Shown piece after piece: positions 10,237 to 23,624 of a DNA stretch of 64,000 nt. The DNA comes from Imbricaverruca yamaguchii (Eukaryota; Arthropoda; Thecostraca; Neoverrucidae). The notes under the pieces are model-generated. The model saw only the letters and a program-made list of their open reading frames with translations, had not been told where the DNA came from and did not search any database. The position numbers and the translations under genes are program-made. Where the stretch lies: positions 1-64,000 of the forward strand of contig JAOTOL010001508.1 of the NCBI GenBank assembly GCA_034440575.1. Reading direction: 5' to 3'. The number at the start of each line of letters is the position of its first letter. The first letter of the stretch is position 1.

Positions 10237-13195
10237 GTCCCTCTCCATGAAAATGTGAAATGTGCCACTTTGGCTGGATAGGCCAGAAGGCTCGAGTGCA
10301 CTCCTCCCCCTGCCGCTCGACGGATTTTTCATACGTCAAGGACTACCAGGGATAGACACCTCTAAAAGGAAAAGGCGCCACTGCAGCCCTTCGATGTGCT
10401 CGGGTATACTCCACACCTTTCGCTTTACGATTTTTTTTCTGCCGAAGCGCCCCTCCGACCAAATGTGTTCCTCCCGAGGGAAATTTTGGAATTTGCCCCT
10501 GAATGTTTTGTTTTTGTTTTAAAAACGTGGCTGTGTGTGGAGAAGGATGTGCATGACTCGTTGGTTGGGAAATGTGCTGGGGGAATAAGCGTCAATTTTC
10601 AGACGGGTATGTAAGTGCCGAAGAATGTTGAATATGGGTCTGATAAGGAAACAAGGGTTTTGGAAAGTGTTAACATGCATAGCATATCATATAGTTCAGA
10701 TGATATTTAGTGAAGCACTTGCATACATCTATCCAGAACTCAGCCAGACCCTTCTTTCTAGTGTTTATTCTCAGGCTTCCATTTCACTGGGATGTAAGCA
10801 GGCAAGACCTTGGCAGTTTCAAATTAGATAGCCAGAACCTGACTTGTTTTCCTGACTGATTCCCAATTAGATATCAACACACTGCAACCTGGGTTGCCAA
10901 CAAGCATTTAAACACACATGCCAAGTAATGATTTCCTCGGATAATAATGCGGCACTTATTTCCTCGGACCATTGTCACGTGCTACAGAAAGTGCTGCAAA
11001 CTAACTTAGCATGCACCAGCAGATAGCTGATCGCATCAATTATGATGAACTATCAATCATCTTTGTGAGCAACTATCCATTTCATCACAATCACCATCCC
11101 ATTCACACGTTTCACACCATCACCATCACCATTCGTTTAGCACAATCGGGTCAATTATCAATAGGTTCAGGTTAGCTTGATAATTTACACATAGGTGTAG
11201 GTTAGGTTACATCAGCTTACAGCATTTGCAATGTACCTTCAATAGGGAGCTGAGGAAATGAGTGCTGGTGTAGGAGAAATAGATGTTCTGGAAGTCGCTA
11301 TAAGTGCGTGTATAAGTAGTACCAATTGTTCACGTAAATGTTGTCCCGATTTTATTATGGATGACCGTCAATCGTGGAAGTAGTTTACCGTTGGAGGTTT
11401 ATGAAATGTACCATAAACTAACCAAATATAATATCAACGTTTAGATTGCATCCTCTTAAACTCTTGGATAATTGATCGTATCTGCCAAAATTTAGTCAAT
11501 ATATCTGAGGACACTTGAAAAAAATTATCTGCAAACTGCTGGATCCAAGGACGGGCAAGGGAGCCACGTTCCTCGTCCAAGGAGGCCGATTTCGCCTAGC
11601 TTTTGCAGTTAGTAATATATAATGTTCTTCAAGTCTAAGAACATTTCATGACATAAGTGTTGTCTTAAACAGATCCGACGACTGTTTCCGGTTAAAATAC
11701 GATGGCTGTTTCGGAACTGGAGGAACGTTTTTGAACTTAGCCCCAAGCTTGGCTTTCGGATCCGCCTCTGGCTCTACATGTGATTAAAGTGTTGCATCAA
11801 TGAAATATTAGTGACGAAAACCTGCGAATATAGTTAATAAAGTGAAAAGAAGAGCCAATTACCAATTTACCCCAGAATGTTTTATGGGGGTGGATTTATT
11901 GATCAGAGCTCGGCATGTAGATGAAGCCAGGTCAATGACATCATCAAAGCAGAAACCACAGTACGATGAATGAAGCCAAGACTGCACTTGAAGCTGAAAA
12001 GCTAAAGCCAACCTAGATGGTGCCACTTCCATGCCTTCAAAGATCACACCAAAAAGAGGCTAGAGCCAACAGTTGAAAACGTTAGTTAAATAATGAGAAG
12101 GGTTGATTCCAAAAGATCGGAACTGAAGCCAAAGCCAAAGCCAAGAGTATAAAAGCTGCGAAGTCGAAGTTGTTTGTATGAAAGCGAAAATAATGCAAAG
12201 GCATTGCACCTTTTTGTGGTTAGGGGTGGGGTGGAAATCGAGGCAGAAACCATCATCATTGGTGATGAAGGCTGGGGGGGGGGCGGAGATGTCATGTTCC
12301 TCCAAAAACAGCTAATTCAAAATCATCTGAAGGATGTAGTTTTATGTGGCAATGTGCACATATATGTATATATATATATATATATATGCATTAGAACATT
12401 GCATCCTCATTTTTGTGGTTACTTCAAGCAGGACATCTTATCCATGAAGACACTTTGCCGATAGTTTGCCCCAAATAAAATCCTAAATCATGGCCTTATC
12501 CTGGGTTGTGAGGCGTGCTCACATTTATATTTGTAGGTAACAACGCGCTGTGTATGCGCCATATTTTTCCACATTAGCAATTGTCCGAAGCTGCGGTCTG
12601 TCGATATGGTAATTGAATTCAGCCCATAATGTGAATAATACATTCACTTCAGTAAACAAGTGAACTGACCCGCTTGCAAATTCTTGCGAAATTAAGCCTT
12701 CGGTGAGCGTGTTGTAGCGCAACATGTAATTTCCTTTCCCATCAGCTACCAATTTGAAAGAAGGGTACAGATTTTATCAGCGCATCTTTTTACTGGAAAA
12801 GTAGTTTGTTTGTTCTCAGGACATCTGTCTATCAGCGCATATTTTACTCAGCAAGCATTCTAAACAGCTACAAGACACCTCTTATACAAGGAAGCAGCTT
12901 TCTTCCATACTTGCATTCCAATGTGGCACAGCCATAATTCTATTTGCGAGATATCATGCAGATCAGGACGAGCTCCCCCTACTGGGATCCCCAAAACAAA
13001 GGCACATTCATCAGGTTAGATTCATTGTATCTCAGTGCGCAACCTACGAAGGCGGTTCTGTCTTCTCATCCATAGAAAGGAAGTCAAAGTGAATTATGTG
13101 ATAAATTGTTTCGCAGGACTTGCAACAACTAGAAGAGCACCTCACGTAACTAAGCAATCCTACTTGTTAGCACTTATTTTGCTGGCCCTGCAACC
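10237..13195. other. Intronic sequence with a short AT microsatellite
   Basis: No protein similarity is recognised in about 3 kb. A (TA)n run lies at about 12360-12388. ACACCAT and CACCATCAC strings near 11.1 kb are weak simple sequence. Confidence 0.5.
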
Positions 13196-13199
13196 TTAA

Positions 13200-14104
13200 C
13201 ACTCGCACGTCCGGCGGTCCGTGCCAACTTCGCTGGTCCGCTCAGGTCCGCCGGTCCGCTTATTTTTTTCGCTCAGGTCAATACTCGGGACACTGGGTCA
13301 TCATAGGTCAAATTCGACGAGATCGGGTGGGACTTTCAGATATTGACAAATATCTCAGGAAATGTAAGAAATAGAAACAAACGGCCAACGCTATTCGATT
13401 TACAGAGAACAATCGAGGCGCCAACTACGTGCCCAAGCAGGAATACTTCTTACTCCGAAACTATGACCTCAGGTCAAGATCATGAAGTAGCCTAGGGAGG
13501 GCATGTAATGTATCAATCGACACGTCTTGACGATACAAGAACAAAATGAAGGTAATTTGAAACTTATAGCTCAATGCAGTGCGATATAATGCGCAGAAAT
13601 GTGCTAGTGATCTCAGGTGACCTCAGACGACCTTGGTGAGGTCACTGAGCAGAAATATCAGCGGTAGCATTGGGCATAGCTACGAACTACACGCCACAAC
13701 CGTTGTGAGGTCATTCCCAGAGCAAATACGTAACCAGGAAACATTTGTATATTTTACCATAGCCCTATAATGGGGAAGCCATGGCCGCGATCTGACCTCA
13801 GGTCAATGCTATGAAAAAACGACATGTATTATGGTCCCTGATGAGATCATGACGTGTTATAAGTGTGAAATCAATCGCCAAATTATTGTGGAAGTTATTC
13901 CACCTAGAACTCCGAGGGATGTTGGGTCACTTCGCCTGACATGGTGACCTGACCTGAGACGACCCAGGGTCAAAAATGTATGAGGATATGCGGAAAAGAC
14001 GACTGAGTAGCCATGCGAGGTTTGGCCTTGCTAACCTGATTAGCATGGCGGCAAATTTTTAAACCCCGCAGATGGGGCAGATATCTGCCCCCCGGACGTG
14101 CGTG
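13200..14104. mobile_element. TTAA-flanked non-autonomous element, 905 bp
   Basis: The sequence is bounded by TTAA at 13196-13199 and 14105-14108. Its ends are inverted: the left begins CACTCGCACGTCCGG and the reverse complement of the right begins CACGCACGTCCGG. A perfect 18-bp palindrome, GGGGCAGATATCTGCCCC, lies at about 14074-14091 near the right end. The interior has many TGACCT/AGGTCA strings and no long ORF. TTAA duplications are typical of piggyBac and Kolobok elements; without a transposase I cannot choose. Confidence 0.75.
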
Positions 14105-14689
14105 TTAAAAATTGACGAGTCACTTTTATAGTAGGATGGCGTGGCTCATCATCGATTCCCCATATGTCCAAGCTTATTGAATGAAGTATCAGTAGATTGA
14201 GGTTTGTTTGATAATCTACATTGCTCGGCTATTGAATGTTTGTAATATTTTACATGTACATAAGAGTCTCCAAGGTTAAGGCGTATTTGCATTATTGTAA
14301 CCTCAGGTGTTCACGGGACATGTTTTACACACACTTTACCCCCATAAAACAGAACAAAAGAGGGTAGGATAGTTGAGGTTATGTCAGGTTATGTTTTTAA
14401 AAGGGAAAGTTTAGAGAGAAACATTAATTCTTCCATTTATTCTCATTACGAAGGTTCAGATTAGTGACGCTAAGTTATATTGCATCTCCAAAATTGTAAC
14501 TTTCGAATTTGTGTTTTGATTATTTTTAATCTAAAAGCAGGTTACCAACTACTTGCAAGGTGAAAAGAAAACATCTCAAACAGAAATAAGTGGTCAAATT
14601 CTCTTAGTCACTTCCATTACTATAGCATTGAAACATTTTCACACAAATCTGACCAACACGTTGAATAACACATTTACGAGATTACCCGA

Positions 14690-15460
14690 AGCTTAGCTGT
14701 ACAGATTTTAAAAACGTACGAGAGGAATTTTTCATTTTTCCTCCGTTTTTGACTACATATTAATGTTGCATATTGGCCAATTAGAGTTCAAATTGAAGAT
14801 TCTGTTTAAAGTAAGCATTTTTTATTAGACTATAATGGATAGAGCAAACCGAGAAACGTTGTTGACTTCCAGCAACGTTTCTCGGTCTGCTGTCTATTAG
14901 AAAAGGAAAAGTACAGAAAACTTGAACTCAAAATTTTTAAATAAAAAAAGAACCTTGTAGTTTTTTTTGGGGCGAAAAAATGTATGGTCCTGGTCGACTT
15001 CGCTGTCCTTTCCTGATTCCAAATATTTTCATCAAATATCCCCAAAATGAACTCCCCGGGGCCAAAAACATAATGTAAGTGACAAGTCGTGAAAAGTCGT
15101 GAAAACATAGCCCCCCTAGTGACGTTATTTTGGGGGAAATTGTTTTGGGGGTGGATCCTGACCCTACATGTCGAGTGCTTTCCGATGACACCTCTTTCGT
15201 TTTCGTGCAACGCTTAGTTTGGATTTTAGATGGGGGTTATGCAAGTCATGAAAAGCGAAAATCTGGCACCCCTGGTGACGTCACCTTTGGGGGGAGTGTT
15301 CTGGAAGGTGGACCCTGACCCTACTTGTCGAGCGCTTTCCGATGACAACTCTTTCGTTTTCGTGCGACGCTTAGTTTGGATTTTAGAGGGGGTCTTCAAC
15401 CGCCCCCCCGAGACGGGGTGTGAGGATTTGACCGGAAAGACGGCGCGAGTTAACATAAAT
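14690..15460 (+). repeat. Interspersed repeat, copy 1 (inverted relative to 20.7 kb)
   Basis: This stretch is a diverged reverse complement of 20705-21315. Shared blocks include the CTAAAATCC/GCGTCG segment, the GGTGTGAGGAT segment near TTAA, and the region around 15050-15120. Inside it a block of about 65 bp (TGTCGAGYGCTTTCCGATGA to GCTTAGTTTGGATTTTAGA) is duplicated at 15167-15232 and 15327-15391. The right edge reads GACGGCGCGAG then TTAA at 15450. Confidence 0.7.
14843..14892. repeat. Hairpin within repeat copy 1
   Basis: ACCGAGAAACGTTGTTG pairs with CAGCAACGTTTCTCGGT across about 7 bases with almost no mismatches. The corresponding place in the 20.7-21.3 kb copy (about 21100-21130) lacks the full symmetry. 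Confidence 0.75.
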
Positions 15461-16578
15461 TACCCGAAATCTATCCGAGGGGCTGATGACGCCCAAAGTC
15501 AATTTCACGAACTAGGTTAATTTTCCATTATTGCTAGTGTGATAACATTTCACGGTGCTGGCCTGAGAGACAAAACTTGACAATTATTATGAAGGACAGA
15601 ATACATGAAGGAAATTGGAAAACTCACATCGGCTGGGAGCTCACCCAATGGGGTTCCATGCTAAACGGTGGCATTATGGGGGCATGTCAGCTCTAGCAGG
15701 CGCCCTCCACAGATGTATGCAAAGCACGTACATGGCCGGCTCCCCGGGCTGGAAGTAGAGGAGTTTCCCACCCATGCCCCTGGTTAAGCTATCTTAAATA
15801 TGATCTGTTTTGAAGCCGATTCTTGCAATGTACTGTCATTGGTCGCATGCTAAACTTAAGAATCATTAGTGGTTCCAATTCTATCAAACATAAATGCACC
15901 TGACATTCTACGAGTACATCCTATCATGTCATGGCGAATCTGACTTTACGAGCGTAATTTTGGAAGCAGAGATCTCAAACTTGCAATACTCTTTCTATAT
16001 GTAGAATTTAGAGAATAAAAGACAATCTTTGAGATAAAAAATACATCCCAAAAAATGTTTGTATCCCGCATTAAACACTCAGCACCATCTAAGACAGCAA
16101 AAGAGACCCACTCACAATGCAGTTCCAAATATTTCATCAGCTGTTGATAGTGCTGCAAGATACGTATCAATATATGCTCTACCAAATGTAAAGTAAGATG
16201 TTTTATAATAATAAAGATCGAATATAGACGTATACTACAAGTAAGAATTATCCATGCACTCAATTCTACAGCTTTCCACAGCAGTATCACCACATATGTA
16301 AAATAAAACATTCAACACTATTGAGCGAGTGCCGGAGGGTCCATCGGTTTTTCTCACACACGGTTAGACGCGTCGTTTCGCAAACACACTTTTACACTCC
16401 TCTCACACACAATCACATGTATCGCGAAAATGTAGGACCATCATGAAACTTCGTCACGTGGCTTAGACGACTATAAGAATCGCCTCTAACTTGTTAAAAA
16501 TAGCGAAGATCGGAATTGGTACTATGTTTTCACCTCCGGTATTCGATTGTCCGGGTGTACTCAAATTTGGTCCTCGTT
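15461..16578. other. Intronic sequence, nothing recognised
   Basis: No repeat structure or protein similarity is recognised. The stretch is AT-rich from about 15.9 to 16.3 kb. Confidence 0.5.
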
Positions 16579-17090
<512 letters not shown>

Positions 17091-17096
17091 CTTGTG

Positions 17097-17331
17097 CAGG
17101 CTAAATCATCCACCACTAACTGTGTAGATGAAAGAAGAAGTATTGGGAAAGAAAGGAAAAAAAAAGATTGCACTTAAGGATTAAAGGGATGCCTTTCGCT
17201 TCGTCGCTTTATATTATTTGTGTGTGCATGACTGCGCATACATAACAAATGGTAAAAACCGAAGACGAGGATGAAATACCACAACTCCATTAACTGTGCA
17301 TTTCAGGCCACATGGTAATTATTTTACACTG
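17097..17331 (-). mobile_element. hAT-type MITE, copy 1
   Basis: A 235-bp copy of a MITE family also present at 27.5, 33.0 and 43.3 kb. It is flanked by a perfect 8-bp duplication, GTCTTGTG, at 17089-17096 and 17332-17339. The ends read CAGGCTAAAT and TTTTACACTG. It inserted right at the edge of the (AC)n array and is in the inverse orientation to copies 2 and 4. Confidence 0.9.
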
Positions 17332-18279
17332 GTCTTGTGAGCCGTGAAAAGCGAGCCACAGGACTGTACAGTCACAACCGAGGACCACCATTTCTAAACG
17401 TGATGAAACGCTATGACGGAAGCACATCGTTGCTACATGGTGCTCGACCGTTAGCAAATGTTGTTTGACACGATAAATGAGAAAATATATGTTTTATGGC
17501 AGGTTGTACTTGCGAGGTCCAAGTGACAACAGAGGTCCAGTTGTGTGAAATGGGCAGATTATCGTGTATTTCGAGGACCAAGCGTGTGATGTACATGTAA
17601 AACAGAGGCCCATCTTGACTGTTGGTACCTGCATTAATTTTGAAATCTCCAATGTCTAAACTAGTATTATATCATGTTACTATGTGATCTACTGTCAGGG
17701 CACACTTACTCTGTGGTCAAGGATTGCGGTGACGTTGTACCCCACACTTCAATGCTGATTTGCGACGTACTCATGCTGCGCTGTCATGCCACCAGCTGGC
17801 TGTTGTTGATCTTCCTCTCAATAAGACCTCTCGATTGTTTAAAGAAAGAGCTAGGGTGATTAGTCTAAGAGGATTGGCCCCTAGACAAGAGGTCAATAGT
17901 ATGGCATTGACGAGTGGTTCACCAAGCACGGCAAGAGGGCCCCAATGAATGAAGGCAATGTGTGCTGTCAATTTGGTATGCGGGGCCCACCCATAGTGTC
18001 CCATGTTAATTCGCCAAGTTTTCCAGGGTACATTTTATCACCCCGTCTCGGGGGGCATTATAAGCCCTCTATGAAACTTAGGTACAGCCAACCGTCCCAA
18101 TTTCGTCTATTGTGTGCACGGACATGTGGCGCATCTCCTCTGTTCTAAGGAGTTCAAAAATTCGATACGATCTGAGAAAAAAGAGAATTAACTATCCAGA
18201 GCCAGAACGGCCTTAATTGTTCTTCTTGTTTGCCCTACTCGCATTCGTATATATCATTTTGATTTTTTCGCTGTTGAGC

Positions 18280-18354
18280 TACCGGTTCCGTAAGGGTGCA
18301 CACAGAAGTTACGTCCGACAATTTCTGTGTGCATCCTTACCCTTACAAGAACCG
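18280..18354. repeat. Imperfect hairpin with 20+ bp stem
   Basis: GTAAGGGTGCACACAGAA pairs with TTCTGTGTGCATCCTTAC, with flanking GGTTC and GAACC also pairing, around a loop of about 18 bases. Confidence 0.75.
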
Positions 18355-18756
18355 TTCGACAGGCTTTGAGAGATGGTGCAGCAAGTTCTAGGGGTCTGTG
18401 ATCCCCTTTCTTGAATTTTGTTCGGGGGTGGGCATTCAAACACCCACGAGGACCGTTCACAATTCGCTTCTAAGTGAGGTTCATTCAGATGCTGGAAGAT
18501 AGCGTGAAATATCGAGTAGCGTCATTGTCACACCTGGCAACATTTAACGCCTGTAGCGTTCACGCCTCCTGCCATCACTCGACACCTTTTGCCAACGCCG
18601 TATGGGCACTTCGGTGCCGTCCCGGATATCGCACGAGGCTTATTGAATACTCATACATTTACCGATTGCTGTGAGCTATTATTACACCCATTGCTGTGCA
18701 CTGTGTACAGCCGAGATCGACTACCTTCAGGCCTGGCAAGCCACGGCCTTGAATGC

Positions 18757-18813
18757 CACTATTGGTCTGTCCCGCTGTATTTTCTGCCAGCGGGGCAGAC
18801 CAATAGCGGTCTA
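18757..18813. repeat. Hairpin, about 21-bp stem
   Basis: CTATTGGTCTGTCCCGCTG pairs with AGCGGGGCAGACCAATAG with one mismatch, around a loop of about 12 bases. Confidence 0.8.
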
Positions 18814-19089
18814 CCCCGCTGTGGTCACTATTCAGCGATACTCGCTGACCTGCGAGTGCACAAAACATACAATTCACGGAACGTTACCTACGTCCGTCCT
18901 GCGTGCTTTTAGCGGGGCATTCTGCAGCGAGCATAGATTGCATCGGGTGATTGTTAGCGCCTGAAGCTGTTTCTGTGTCGACCGGAGGGACTGGCCGGCT
19001 GCTTCGTCAGTGCTGTGCACTGGTTGTGCAACGGGAACCTGGTCGCATTGCTGATCCAAGCCCCAATACTCAAGGCGTGAGCACAGAGA

Positions 19090-20400
19090 GAGGAGAGAGG
19101 GGGCTCGGCTGTGAAGGGCCACTGGATCGATGAAAGGGCACCGGGCTCAATGAGAGAATTTTGGAGTTTGGGAGAACATCGACTGCGTCTGTCATGCAGC
19201 CTCAAGCACATTGTCCCGGGCCGATGAAGATGGCCTCGGGTCAACGGAAGGTGCCCACGGGCAGACGATGAGGACCCTATGCTGGGCCAATGCGGGCTTC
19301 TAGGCCGACCAAGAGGTCTCCGATCATTGGAAGTGCCCCCGGGCTGACGAATGGGGCTCCGAACCAATCTAAAGGGCCCCTGGGCTGATGGCGGTGCTCA
19401 AGTCGAAGGAAGTCTCATGATTTGATGGGGAGGTCGAACACTTTTGAAAATGGACATCCCGCCTCACGGAAAAGGCCCTGGATAGTTAATGACGACCCAT
19501 GAGGCTATGGAGGGGCTCCAGTTGCCGAAGATGACCTCGTGTCATCCAAAAGGGCCCCTGGGCCAACCCATAAGGTTCAAGGCGTGCAGGAGCCTCTGCA
19601 CTGATGGATGGGGCCCAAGCCATTGAAAGTGAGGCCCTGGATCTCCAAGGAGGGTCCCTGAGCTGATACCCAGCCGTGAGAGGACCCCGATCCATCGGAA
19701 AGGGTTCGAAGCCGGTAAGAAGGGGCAGGCATATGTGTGAAGCAGAACATGGGATCCCGGAGTGATGAAGGAGGTCCAAGCTGCTAAAAAAGGAGCTTCT
19801 AGCAGTATCGAATGTCCTAAGCCCTGAAAGAAAGCCCCAGAGCCGAAAGCTGACGGGACGTGCTGGGCCGCTGGGTCGGCTTCTGGTCACGCTGATGGAA
19901 TGGACCCAGAGCTGACAACGTTCCTTAGGCCGATAAAGGTACTCCACAGCCATACACACTATCCGGACCAAAGCGGAGGGTTCAAGGTGCTACGTCAAGG
20001 GACTCTAAGCCCATGGAGGAGAACTGAGCTGTTAAAAAGCGTAGCCAATAGGTCAAGGGGCAGCTGTACCCACCCCAAGGCGAGTCCGAGAGGCCCTCCG
20101 GGCGACCGCTTTGTTGGAGATGCTCTTCATCACCCTCTGAGATGGACCTTGAAGGCTGAGGGTCAATCTCAGAGCTGCAATTCACTTGTTGCGAGAGCTA
20201 GACAAGGCTATCGAGGACTGTGATGGCCCCTTGAAGGCAAAAGGATCCTGAGGTTAAGATGGCCTCTAAGCGCGAGGAGATTGGACTGGGATTCTCCTCA
20301 GATTGAACAGGGCCCCTGTTGGATTAACAAGATCAACAGATTCAGCAAGGGGCCCATATCAGATTAACAAGGCTGGGAGAGACCCAGAAGAATTCACAGA
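19090..20400. repeat. Degenerate minisatellite, roughly 30-bp units
   Basis: The string GGGCCCCTGGGCTGATG and variants recur through 1.3 kb at irregular spacing near 30 bp. Units are so diverged that the count is uncertain. Its open frames are unconvincing as genes. Confidence 0.55.
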
Positions 20401-20704
20401 GCCACTTACGGGCTAATAGGAATTTAGAGAGCTGGCGATTTTGGATTTGGAACTTTCTGACGATTTTGGATACACTGAGATATAAAACGGTTATTTGGGC
20501 TTTGGGTTGCATCGACTACTGATCATACAGCGTCCTACTTTGTGCTATCGTCAGTTCATATATTCCATTTGATTATATTATGGTAGGTTGGACAAAATTA
20601 ATGGAGGGGGCACATGTGTATCTATGAGTTCCAGCAACATCATATGGTTATTACTTTGCACTGATCAAACATTAATAATGAAGGTGCAAAAGGTGAGGGC
20701 CTAG

Positions 20705-21315
20705 GTCATTAATTGCGGTCCATTTCTTCTCTGTCAGATCCTCACACCCGGTCTCGGGGGTGCGGGGGGTCGATAGAGACCCCATCTGATCTCCAAACTA
20801 AGCGTCGTACGAAAACTAAGTACGTGTCATCGGAAAGCGCTCGACGAGTAGGGCCAAACACCACGCCACATCATGTTTTCCCCAAAAGTGACGTAACTAT
20901 GGGCCCTAGAGTTTCACGACTTACACTATGTTTGTGGCTCTGGGGGTAAGGTTCAGTTTGAGGGAGGCTTGATAAAAGATATTTGGAATCAGAAAATGAA
21001 AGAGAAATCGGCCAGGGCCATACAATTTTCGTCACCAACAAGTCAGCTTTTTTATTCCAGAATTTTTAATTCAAAGTTTTCCTTAATTTTCCTTTTTTAA
21101 TGGGTAGAAGAGACCGAAAAATGTTATTGAAAGTCAACCTGACCTCATAAAACATTCTTACTTCAACCAGAATTTTCAATTTATACTCTAGTTGGCAAAT
21201 ATGCAAAATTGATAAGTAATCAAAAGCGAAAAAAGTAACAAAATCCCCTCGTACGTTTTGTTGCATCCCTAAAGATAAGCAAACACTGAAAGTTTCATTA
21301 AAATATCTTTATCCG
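20705..21315 (-). repeat. Interspersed repeat, copy 2 (inverted relative to 14.7 kb)
   Basis: The reverse complement matches 14690-15460, with the GGTGTGAGGAT block followed by TTAA at about 20708. The right edge abuts TTAA at 21316, which also serves as the left target site of the next element. Confidence 0.7.
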
Positions 21316-21319
21316 TTAA

Positions 21320-22335
21320 CACGTGCCCCGGGGAGAGGCGACATCCGCCCACCCCTCCGATTTTTCATAGAAAACTCCAGATTTTACCGGCAGATATAAG
21401 CCATTGTTTGGGTGCCTAGTTAGAAATGACAGGCGCATCGTTTAAGGCGAGAAAGATGAAAATCGGCCGAAACTTTTTCGACTTGGGGGCCGTTAAAGTT
21501 ACAAAATTCGCAGCGTCAGACCACAAAAATCGGCGCTGATGCGCTTTCTGTATATTGGCAAAATGGATGCATTCTTAACACCAGCGACTCATTTGACGCA
21601 TATTATTATGATACATGATTTAAAAGTCATGTCAGGTCGCCGAGGGCAAGTCAGGTCAAGTTAATGACAGGCTAATGGAACCAAACTTGGTTAACTAAAA
21701 TGTTGTCATAAATGCAAATGACTGTCATGCGATTGATGTCACTTTCCATGTTACTCCCTACACATCGGGGAATCTACTGTTTGCCATTGTGTGCCTAAGC
21801 GTTTCCATGCTGTATTCATGTATTTCACTCCTGTCTTCGCGAAGACGATTGTGCCGAGCCGCCTGACGGAGCAGTCGGCTTGACAGCCCGGTTCCGGTAA
21901 CTGAAGCAGGTAATGACTTGATAAAGTGTTCCTATATGGGTGACCTGAGGTCAAATTGCGGATCTGGCAGCTGTATTGCATCATTAGCAATGTCCAAACC
22001 ATCATTAAATGGGCGCTGCATGACCGAAGCAGTCGATGCGCCCCTAAGCCCAAATAACCAACCAACCATCATTAATGCCAATTTTGGAGTGTTTAAACAC
22101 AATCACAGCGATCCATAACAATGACAAGCCAAGCCACGCAAAACCATTCATTTTGCTATTTTGGCCCCATTTGACCTTAAAAATATTGTCCTAAGGCAAT
22201 GAAATTCGTACACAATAGGGTTCACTGTCGTGCCCACCCATCTTGCTCATTTCGTTGCTCTAGCCTTAATAGGAGCCGAGATCTTACTGTCGTGCCTTAA
22301 TAGGAGCCGAGATCAGAGACCCTCCAGGGCGCGTG
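21320..22335 (+). mobile_element. TTAA element family 1, copy A
   Basis: This is the first of three chained copies, bounded by TTAA at 21316-21319 and 22336-22339. It begins CACGTGCCCCGGGGAG and ends CCCTCCAGGGCGCGTG. It shares its long interior segment with copy D at 59668-60991 but lacks D's internal 360-bp subrepeat junction. It is interrupted at about 22009-22067 by a tiny LINE 3' end. No transposase is encoded; many TGACCT/AGGTCA strings are present. Confidence 0.85.
22009..22067 (+). mobile_element. 55-bp 5'-truncated LINE 3' end inside TTAA copy A
   Basis: The insert GCATGACCGAAGCAGTCGAT to CCCAAATAACCAACCAACC matches the 3' end of the 54.5-62.2 kb LINE (reverse complement of about 54503-54555), including the AACC-repeat tail. 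ATCATTAA occurs on both sides (22001-22008 and 22068-22075). Uninterrupted copies of the TTAA family have it once, so the target duplication is about 8-12 bp. Confidence 0.85.
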
Positions 22336-22339
22336 TTAA

Positions 22340-23620
22340 CACGCACCCTGGAGGGCCTCTGAAACTTACGCGCACTGGAGGGGGGGCGGATTCCGCCCAA
22401 CTAAGATCTCTGCTCCCATTAAGGCTAGATTAACGAAATTCAGTGTCGATGGGCACGATAGGTAACTATTGTGTGCAAATTTTGTGAACTTAGGTCAATA
22501 TCTTCAAGGTCAAATGAGGTCAAAATTGCAAAATTTTATGGTTCGCTGTGATTGTGTTTAAATGCTTCAAAATTGCCATTAACGATGCTTTGGACATTAC
22601 TAATGATGCAATACATATGCCAGATCCGCCATTTGACCTCAGGTCACCTATATAGGAGCACTTTATCAGGTCATTACCTCCTCCAGTTACCGGAACCGGG
22701 CTGCCCACCTGACTACTCCGTTGGGCGGCTTTCACAATCGGATTCGCAAAGAAAGGAGTGAAATACATGAATGAAGTATAGAAACGCTTAGGCACAAAAA
22801 GAGAAACAGTAGGATGTGTAGGAAGTAACATGCAAAATGACATCAATCGCATGACAGTCATTTCCATTTATGACAACATTCCAGTTGACGATGTTTGGTT
22901 CCATTAGCCTGTCATGATGACTTCGGCGACCTAACATGACTTTTAAATTATATAGCATAGCAATATGCATAAAAAGTCGCTTAGTGTTGTCAAGAACACT
23001 TCCCTTTTGTCAATATACAGGAACGTATCAGCGCCGATTTCTGTGATCTGGCGCTGCAATTTTTCAAACAAATTTTTAACGGACCATAACATAAAAACCT
23101 TTTGGGCCGATTTGCATTTTTCTTGCTTTACCCAAATGCGCCGGTCATTTCTAAGCAGGTACGGAAAAAAATGGCGTATATCGGCCGGTACAATATGGAG
23201 TCGTGTACGAATAATCGGACGGGTGAGCGGATTTCGCCCTCTATCCCTCCAAGGCATGTGTTAACCTGTCATGAACTTGATCTGACTTGACCTCGGTGAC
23301 CTGCCATGACTTTGAAACAATGTAGCATAACAATATGCATCAAACAAGTCACTAGTGTTGCCAACAACACTTCCTTTTTGCCAATATACGGGAAGTGCAA
23401 CAGCGCCGATATTTGTGGCCTGGCGCTGAGAAACGTTTTTTACTTTACCGACCCCTAACTAGAAAATGTTCGGTCGATTTTCGTTTTTCTTCCTTTAAAC
23501 AACGTGCCATTCATTTCTAAGCAGGTACACAAACAATGGCGTATATCGCCCGGTAAAATCGGCAGTTATCTACGAAAAACCGGAGGTGTGGGTGGATTTC
23601 GCCCCCCTCCAGGGCGCGTG
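22340..23620 (-). mobile_element. TTAA element family 1, copy B (reversed)
   Basis: Reverse-oriented copy between TTAA at 22336-22339 and 23621-23624. Its left tip (CACGCACCCTGGAGGG) faces copy A head to head, so the junction is a large palindrome centred on the shared TTAA. An internal TTAA at 23261-23264 separates a long (~920 bp) and a short (~355 bp) part, as in copy D. Confidence 0.88.
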
Positions 23621-23624
23621 TTAA

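Larger units (their letters stand above)
17340..19090. other. Intronic sequence with two hairpins
   Basis: ACCGAGGACC-type strings occur near 17.37 and 17.57 kb. No coding similarity is recognised. Two long hairpins are listed separately. Confidence 0.5.

Noticed and set aside
19486..20223. Frames of 107-161 residues in the 19-20 kb GC-rich region
   Set aside because: They fall in a degenerate tandem repeat and show no recognisable domain.
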